Assembly (NCBI GenBank): GCA_027625915.1 | Contig: JANTQA010000047.1 | Coordinates: 8,680,001-8,744,000, forward strand | From: Anaeramoeba flamelloides | Taxonomy: Eukaryota > Metamonada > Anaeramoebidae | Reading direction: 5' to 3' | Length of the DNA: 64,000 nt | Shown: in pieces, positions 57,195 through 64,000 of the stretch | Layout: every line of letters starts with the position of its first letter | How positions within the stretch are numbered: position 1 is the first letter of the stretch | Made by a program: the position numbers and the translations under genes | The notes under the pieces: generated by a model | Seen by the model: the letters and a program-made list of their open reading frames with translations, nothing else | What the model was told of the DNA's origin: nothing | The model's database searches: none

Positions 57195-58613
57195 ATGATT
57201 TCAAATGATTCAATAAACCAACTGGAAACGGCAAACAATGTTCCGTTCTATCCAATGCTCTGGTTGTATGGTAAGTACCTCTACACCAAATTGTCTGGAG
57301 GAGATCTTTTCGATATGAATGGAATGACAAAGGAATTTTTGGAAAATAATTATCCCAACCTTGATAAGCAACTGAAACTCAAAGCACAATCATACATAAA
57401 TAGGATTAATGACATCATGATCCAAAACAATGTCTTTCTCTACCCAAAGGCTACAGAAGGCCAAACTACATCTTCATCTAATCAAAATTTCCATTTGAGT
57501 TATTGTTGGGAAAGTATTTTTTTGATTGATAACAGTATTGTTGTTGAGACAAACAAAACAGACAAAAAGCCAACTTCAAGTTATTTTCTTCCAGATCCTT
57601 TGAAGGCTCTTGATCCTTTATTACCTCAGCGGAGTGCTAGAAGGCGTACAAGATCTTCAACAAGATTCGTACGACAAAGAGAAGAAACAATCCCTGTGGC
57701 ACCGAAAAAAAAGGATATTTCAGAAGGAACAAGAGCAGCTCGTACAATTGGTGTTCTGTGTTTTCGGTTAATGAAAATAATCTCCAAAGGTTTGAAATCG
57801 TTTTGCTTTTTTATTGGTCGCAACCCATTTTTTTTTTTTATTTTTTTTTTTTTTAGTTTTTATCAAACAAAATTCCGTGTGATATTCAAAGTTTGGTGAG
57901 TTGAATTAGTTTTGAATAATTTTATTCTGGAAAAGGAATTTATTTTTTTTAATTTTTAACTGTTATTTTTTGATTGTACTTGAAAAACGATGATCATTGT
58001 TCAAAATTTGATCTCAGGTTGTCCAATAAGCAACAATTTAATTCACGATGAACACCCAAAGATTTTGATCTTTATTTGTGCAAAAAATTATTTTTTATTG
58101 TTTTTACTTGTTCCATAGCACACCCACAATTTTGGATATGAAAACACTTTGTTTTTTTTTTTTTTTTTTAATAATTGAAATGAATCGTGCTAATTATTGG
58201 TTTGACAAAGACCAAAAAAGAAAAGGGTTGTCAAGTTTAATAGCTGGGGAATGTGTAACAACAAGATACAGCTATTCAAATTTACCCGTACATGGCAAAT
58301 TGAGTCAAAAGCACTATCGCGATCTAATTCAGATAACACATTGAATAATCCATTAGAATCAAAGAAAAAAAGAAAACAAGAAGTGTTCTGAAAAGAAGTA
58401 GAATAATTTCCTTTTCATATAAAGATCCTTTTCTTGAGAGCAATACAATCCCAAAACAGATGTGTGTAAGTTTTGTGTATCGAATAAAATTTTTAGATCA
58501 AAACGTTTGATTTGGATAAGCCACTAAACAATGTTAAAAAGAAATCGTCAAACAGAGAAAGAAGAAACTTTGGAAGATCGAGTTGTCATTGGACAGTAAA
58601 GGAGTGGAGATAA
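57195..58613 (+). CDS. Multi-exon gene of unknown function, structure unresolved
   Basis: Exon 1 runs from ATG 57195 to about 57789 (MISNDSINQLETANN..., then FYPMLWLYGKYLYTKLSGGD). It includes an Arg-rich segment QRSARRRTRSSTRFVRQRE at about residue 145 and ends TRAARTIGVLCFRLMKIISK. A short T-rich intron ending TTTTTTAG (57856) seems to follow, then an exon of 39 bases and a GTGAGT donor (57896), but the phases do not match cleanly. Coding-like frames continue at 58.2-58.46 kb. The last two exons are clear: ...SYKDPFLESNTIPKQMC to 58465, a 31-nt intron GTAAGT...TTTTAG, then IKTFDLDKPLNNVKKK... to TAA at 58611-58613. No family is certain; the end of exon 1 loosely resembles the first helix of an E2F-type winged helix. 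Confidence 0.5.
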
Positions 58614-60347
58614 GTAAATTTTCTCCAGGGTGAAGTCATCTTTGATCTAGAAAACTTTTAAAAAAAAAAGTTCATATTATAATACCAAAAGGCCAAAGAA
58701 ACTATTTGAAGCATTGTACTTATCAAGTGAGCCTTTGCATAATAAAGTTTATCTTTTTTTGGGAGAGGGGGGTATAATTACAAAAGTCAATTAGCCCATA
58801 AACATGAATTTTTGAAGGAGTGAAAAATATCTAATATATTAAGTGATGTAGATCTGAAAAATATAACATCATTTTTTATATTTTTTCTAATATTTTTGCT
58901 CGAGAAAAATAACAAGAAGAAATTATTCAAAACAAAATTTTCCTTCAATTTCATCAATAAAATAATAATAAATATTTTTTTCTCGAACAATAAAAGACTA
59001 CCACACAAATCAAAATCTGCACACATCTTTTTTAGAGAAACTGGTTTACAAATTCTTGAATAGCCTTCTAAATGACAAGATCTCAACTCACATCAAAAAT
59101 CAATTGTCTGTATTTAAAAAAAATACCACAATAATATTAAAAATAATAGAGAGTTAGAGATTTCTGCAATTCAATAATGTAATAACCCTAACCTTCAAAT
59201 TATAAATTGTTTGATTGGAAGTACCAAGTTAAATTTGTCTTAAGTTGGAATTTAATAGAAAGACAAACTCATGATTAAAAAAAATACAAAGAACTTAATT
59301 TCATTTTTTAAATTTTTTTTTGTTCTTTCTATTCGGTTGATAGTGGATAGCCTTTAAATAAAACGTATACCTGGGCGTTCAAATAAAAGAAAAAAAATAT
59401 GCATAGTGCTGATTTTAAATATATTAGCATTTTCAACAATATGGCTAAAAATGTTAACATATTTAAAATCAGCAGTATACCTTTCAATAGCATAAAACCC
59501 TTGTCTAAAATTAAATCTGTGCTTTTTTTTTTCTTCTTATTCAAATACCAATGTAATTATCTTTTTAATATTATACCAAAATTTAAATTAGTATTGGAGG
59601 TTATCTCCTTGATTTTTAAAGTAAATTTTTCAATTAGGAAATTGAATTTGTTAAAAATATTTGTTCAAATTTAATGTTTTTTTTTTATTGATTACCAAAA
59701 TTGTTTCCAAAATTTAACTATTATTTTTTAGATAAAAATTTCGAATATATTCATTTTTTTTTTTGAAATTTTCTTTTTTAATTGTAGAACTTTAAAAAAT
59801 CAATATCATATTTTCACTTATTATTTATATAAGGTTTCTTTGATCTTTTAATTAATAGGCCTTCTTCTATAATAAAAGAAACACGGCTTTCAATTTGAAA
59901 CGCAGTTTTACCAATTCTGTACAGGTTATTTTAATAAAGGTAAAGTCATTTTAAAAAAGTATGACTCAAAAAAGTTTTCAAAAAATCTATAAAATAGATC
60001 ACAAACTTCAATAGAACTATTTTTTTGGGTAATATTAAATAAATTATTGTTCACACTTTTTTAAAATGGCTTTATCAAAGATTCAACAAACCAAAAAAAA
60101 AAAAATTGAAATTAAAAAAAACTATAGTCGTAAATCATGTAATTCTCGCATTCTCATTTCAAGAAGAAACAAATCATTTCAATTTGATATTTTTTTTACA
60201 GCAAATCAGTTCAAATATATTCATTTTTTTCTTTTTCTTTTATTTATTTAAACCGTTTTTAATTTGAGATCATTTTTAGGTGATATTATATTAATTTATA
60301 ATATAATTTTCTATATTTAAGAAAAAATCCATTTTAAATTGAACTTT
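58614..60347. other. AT-rich spacer with a family A relic
   Basis: 59704-59935 is a partial, inverted and strongly diverged copy of the left half of family A (AATCAATATCATATTTT, TTTCTTTGATC and AAACACGGCTTTCAA blocks). No gene was called; minus-strand ORFs at 58.8-59.5 kb are weak. Confidence 0.45.
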
Positions 60348-61048
60348 TTAAGGGTAGTGCCATTACGGTTAAAAATATTTTTCTGAAATGGATTAAAAAA
60401 AATTTGTATTTTTTTATGAGGTACCTAATACTAATCAAAAACTAACCAACATGTGAAGCATGATCGATCTCCAAAAATCAACAAACAAAAACAATTACAT
60501 TTTTAGAAAAAAGCGCCAAAGAGCGACACTCAATTTTAAATTAGAATGGTTCTGAATATATCATTTTGAAAACAACTGTGTTAGTTTCGGAGTGTCGCTC
60601 TTTGGCACTTTTTGAGATCTACAAAGATTTTTTTTTTTCTTTTTTTTCATTTCTCAAATGAGTTATTTTTTACTCACGAAGGTTATAAAATCCTTACTTT
60701 GTTAAAGATATAGAGTTACAATATAACCACAAATTTGAATTAAATCGAATTAAATTGATTATTGGGTTTTATAAAACAATTTGTTCTCAATTGAAGAAAT
60801 TTAAACTTTTAGAAATTTTAAAAAAGAAAACAAGTAATTTTTTTTTTTAATTTTTTGATTTTCTGAAATTGAGAATTCTTTTAAACTAATTTTTTTTAAA
60901 AAAAATTTGAAAATGAGTCCCTCTCAAAATTTTAATTTGTTATTTGAATTTTTTCAATCAAAAGAATGGCAATTTCACAATACCTTTGTAGGTGTCAAGC
61001 CATTCCGTGAGTATGAAGCAAATCCACGGTAAATGACTAGACCCTTAA
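60348..61048. mobile_element. TTAA-bounded element, family B, copy 3, 701 bp
   Basis: Left TTAAGGGTAGTGCCATTACG, right GGTAAATGACTAGACCCTTAA. It holds a strong internal inverted repeat: 60513-60531 (GCGCCAAAGAGCGACACTC) and 60590-60608 pair at 18 of 19 positions around 58 bases. Copy 2 at 18593 keeps only traces of this stem. No ORF is present. The copy lacks the 181-bp insert present in copy 2 and thus represents the empty state. Confidence 0.72.
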
Positions 61049-61202
61049 AAGGGAAAAATAAATAAATAAATAAATGAAAAATGGAAAATGAAAGAAAAAA
61101 TTAACAAATTTAAATTTTGAGTTTCCATCATTACAAAAATAAATTTAAAATTGTATTTATGGGGAAATATCATTCATAAAATAAATTTTACTTTTTGGTG
61201 AG

Positions 61203-62578
61203 AGATACATCAAAAGAAAAGGATAAGGATAAAGAAACCCAAAACGAAGGTTACTTATATCCACCTTACTGTATTTTGAGGAAATAATGTTTTTAAAGTT
61301 CAGTTATTTCATATCTGTATTTGTTATTGAGATAACTCAAATTTAATTAATTATTTTGTATCTTAACTTATCATTTGGAAATCCATTTTTAAAATTTTTA
61401 ATATTATTAATATTTATATTATTAAATCAACAAATATCATAATTAATAAACAATAGAAAAATGTACGCATGACATTTTAGTCAAGACAACAAAATTTTCA
61501 CGGCAAAGAATTTGCACTGTTCTTTCGATTTATCATCTTGTAGGACTTATTTACGACGATACGGTAAAGGAAACTGTGGTTTGGAACCCAACACAAGAAA
61601 AAATATTACCAGATTTAAACAAATTCTTAACTAGATATTTTAAATATAGAGAACTTAAATATAAATTAATCAATAAATTGATAATTATCATGAAAAATTT
61701 TTCGAATAAACCTTCAAAATCACAACCAAATAATCCACAAATAGAAATTAATAAACAAAAAATAATGGAATTAATTCTTTGTAAAATTATAAAAATTATT
61801 TCCATAAATATGGATTTCTCTACATTAAATACAATTAAAAAAATTAAAATATTACAAAAACAAATTTTGGATGAGAAGATATCAAAATTTAATTTATATT
61901 TTAAAATGAAAAAAAAACAGGCAAATTCCCCCCGTCCTTCTTTTAATATAAGCAATATCGATGTCAATAATAATAATCATGATTATAATATTTCAAATTT
62001 ACAAAAAAATATGGTTAGTGTCAATAAATTAAATAATTCTCATAAAAAAATCAATCATATTCCTTGCGACCCAAATCAATTTAAGCTTGAACCAATAAAG
62101 AATGACGAAAAAAAAAACAATTCAAATCAATTTAAAAACTTTAAAATCGAAAAAATTAATACAAAATTACATGTGCCCAAGATCCAAGCAAATATATTGT
62201 CTGGAAAGGAATTGAAAGAGCAAAATGTAAAAAGGGGAAAAAATCCAAATTTATCAAAAATCAAAAATCATATCTCCTTTCAAATACCAAAATCGCCAAA
62301 GCCTTTACAACCGGTAAAATCATTAAAGCCGCTGCAGCCATTGCGATCCTTGCAGCCATTGCAACAAAATCATAATTTCAAAAATGAAGAAAATCTTTTA
62401 AACAGATCACAAAAAATACAATCGCCAAAATTAGTAAGAAATGATGTACTCCAAGCTGCATTAACAATGATAAAACTTAGCCCGCAACTTGTGGGTGAAA
62501 GCGGTAGATTAACGCCTGTGAATAATCTAACAAAATCACCCTTATTAACCGGGGGTTTAAATAATATAAATATTAATA

Positions 62579-62614
<36 letters not shown>

Positions 62615-63069
62615 CGAACAATAGCAAAAATAATAATAATGAGATCAATCAAATACAAAATAATAATAATAGCAATAACAACAAGATCTCAATGGTTGGA
62701 TTAAGCCCAATGTTTGGTTTTTCTGGAAGAAATAATTTGGGTGGCATTGGCTCAATAACTCCTTTACAGGAAAAGGGGGCTTCTCCAATGTTCCAGCCGG
62801 CACTCAACTTTGGCATTTCGCCTTCTCCATTAACTTTACCTTCTCCAATTTCTTCATTCAATTTGTCTCCTCAAATTTTGCCTTATTTTTCACTGGACAC
62901 AAATTCTAATAATATCCCCCCAACTACTATTTCTTCAAAAAACAATACTCAAAATATTAATATTGTAAATGAAAAAAAAAATGTAAAAATTAAGCCTCCA
63001 AATTGGCATCAACCTGGTAGGTTATATCGTGAAACCTATTCTACAAGTTTTAATTTGAAAAAGAATTAA
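61203..63069 (+). CDS. Asn-rich, S/T-P-rich protein, large last exon plus candidate 5' exon
   Basis: The last exon is best read from 61481 (acceptor TTTTAG) to TAA at 63067-63069, 528 residues. It opens KTTKFSRQRICTVLSIYHLV... then ETVVWNPTQEK, before the first ATG in that frame, so splicing from upstream is needed. A preceding segment (about 61203-61270, TSKEKDKDKETQNEGYLYPPY) ends before GTATTT in the matching phase. The N-terminal piece resembles the recognition helix and wing of E2F-type winged helices (RRIYDxxNVLExxGLI...W), but the Tyr-Asp is lost. Helical Ile/Lys-rich text follows (to about residue 150), then a disordered region with many SP/TP sites (SPKP, SPQL, LTPV, SPMF twice, SPSP) and an (AAT)n-coded Asn run (62579-62612). 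S/T-P sites suggest proline-directed phosphorylation; function unknown. Confidence 0.7.
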
Positions 63070-64000
63070 TTTTTTTTTTAAAATTGTTATGATAAAAATT
63101 TTTTATTTCAATAAATTGATTTTTTATTATTTTGATTTTTATTTTTATTTTTATTTTTGTTCATTGAGTTTTGTCATTGAATTTTGAGAGATCTGTTTGT
63201 TTTTGTTGAAAGAGGGAATTATTATTTTATTTTTTTAAATTTTTATTTGAGTTTGAATAAAGTGTTAAAATATATTATGAACAGAAAATCTGTATCTATC
63301 TATGTGAAAAAAAAAAACTTTTCTTTACCAATAGCAATTATGATAAGAGTTCAGATTTTGATTCTTTTTCAATAAAATAAAAATAATTCTTTTTTTGATA
63401 ACATTTTATCTAATGATTCTTTTTTTATTTTAATGATTAATCTCAACTTAATTTTTTTTTGTATTGTGGTTTTAATACAAATTGATTATTCTCAAAATGT
63501 AATAATTAATACTTTTTTTTTTTTTTTTCAATTATTAGAAAGGGATGAAGGTTACGATTTATAAATAAATATTTGAGGTTTTTCTTCTCCGAATTTTATC
63601 GTTTAATCGGCTTTTTGATAATTCTATTTGGTTTATGTTTATTGTTATTTCAATTTTAATTTTTAACTATGAGTATGGAATCAAAAATTCTTTTTATTTT
63701 TCAGAAAGTTTTGGTAACAAAGGTTAAATTCATTGTTTTATTTGTAGGAAATTAGAATAAAATAATAATTGATAAAATAATTCTGAAATAGACTCTAACA
63801 GATAGAAAATGTGAATAAAGAATATTGATCAAGTATTTTGAACTTTTTGATTTTAAATTTTAATATTATTTATTTCGAAAAATTTGTAAAAATGGAATAT
63901 TTTTGGAAACTCTGAATATGATTTTTAATGTTCTTGTGTAGATTTGTTTAATCAAATTAATTGTAATTAAAAAGAATGGGGAGGGGGGGTTAAATTTTTT
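63070..64000. other. 3' flank and spacer
   Basis: AT-rich; the short ORF at 63184-63375 is unsupported. Ends with a G-run (GGGGAGGGGGGG) at 63979-63990. Confidence 0.4.

Noticed and set aside
61481-61560. PPP4R2 (protein phosphatase 4 regulatory subunit 2), suggested by FSRQRICTVL resembling FTIQRLCELL
   Set aside because: The likeness stops after about ten residues and the surrounding PPP4R2 motifs are absent.
61551-61967. 138-codon minus-strand ORF
   Set aside because: Antisense reading of the large exon at 61481-63069.
1-64000. Changed genetic code, CRISPR array, tRNA or rRNA genes
   Set aside because: TAA and TGA end the recognised proteins at the expected places, and no spaced direct repeats, tRNA B-box-like text in a cloverleaf context or rRNA segments were seen by eye.

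Overview
The window looks like nuclear DNA of a very AT-rich, gene-sparse eukaryotic microbe. It contains spliceosomal introns with GTAAGT-type donors and TAG/AAG acceptors, pre-rRNA processing factors, an exportin, and proteins full of Asn runs and Lys/Glu tracts encoded by in-frame 3- and 6-bp microsatellites. Exportin-7 and an Rxt3-type domain together, with KEKEKE-type tracts, suggest a free-living or anaerobic protist (amoebozoan or Anaeramoeba-like). That placement is inference only; the species cannot be named from this sequence. TAA and TGA end the genes in the ordinary way, so nothing suggests a changed genetic code.

Layout. 0-9 kb is mostly repeats and AT-rich spacer, with one possible tiny membrane-protein gene at 4.8-4.9 kb (-). 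9.9-11.25 kb is a cluster of small minus-strand genes or exons. 11.6-13.1 kb is a decayed Tc1/mariner-like element. 15.1-15.8 kb is a long foldback. 16.2-18.1 kb holds an Rxt3-domain gene. 18.6-19.6 kb is a TTAA-bounded element with a smaller one nested in it. 21.4-21.8 kb holds an orphan exon-like ORF. 24.3-28.2 kb is UTP4, with a 1.3-kb intron. 33.5-37.2 kb is exportin-7. 41.8-42.7 kb is PNO1, with one intron. 43.4-45.2 kb holds two related repeats. 47.1-48.2 kb encodes an unknown Lys/Glu-rich protein. 51.0-52.9 kb (-) encodes a coiled-coil acidic protein. 56-56.7 kb (-) is a possible small gene. 57.2-58.6 kb is an unresolved multi-exon gene. 61.5-63.1 kb is the large last exon of an Asn-rich, S/T-P-rich protein.

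Function. UTP4 (early SSU processome) and PNO1 (late pre-40S maturation) act in the same 40S assembly pathway. Exportin-7 is a Ran-dependent transport receptor, and the Rxt3-domain protein is expected in an Rpd3-type deacetylase complex. They are about 14-15 kb apart, each with its own flanks, so nothing suggests an operon.

The spacers are dominated by non-autonomous DNA-element families recognised by comparing copies within the window: a TA-flanked Tc1/mariner-like family (about 480-bp deletion derivatives plus a longer copy with a transposase relic), two TTAA-bounded families, two further TA-flanked MITE families, and three longer non-coding repeat families. No tRNA, rRNA, CRISPR array or retrovirus-like element was recognised. 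All assignments are from reading alone; no search was run.
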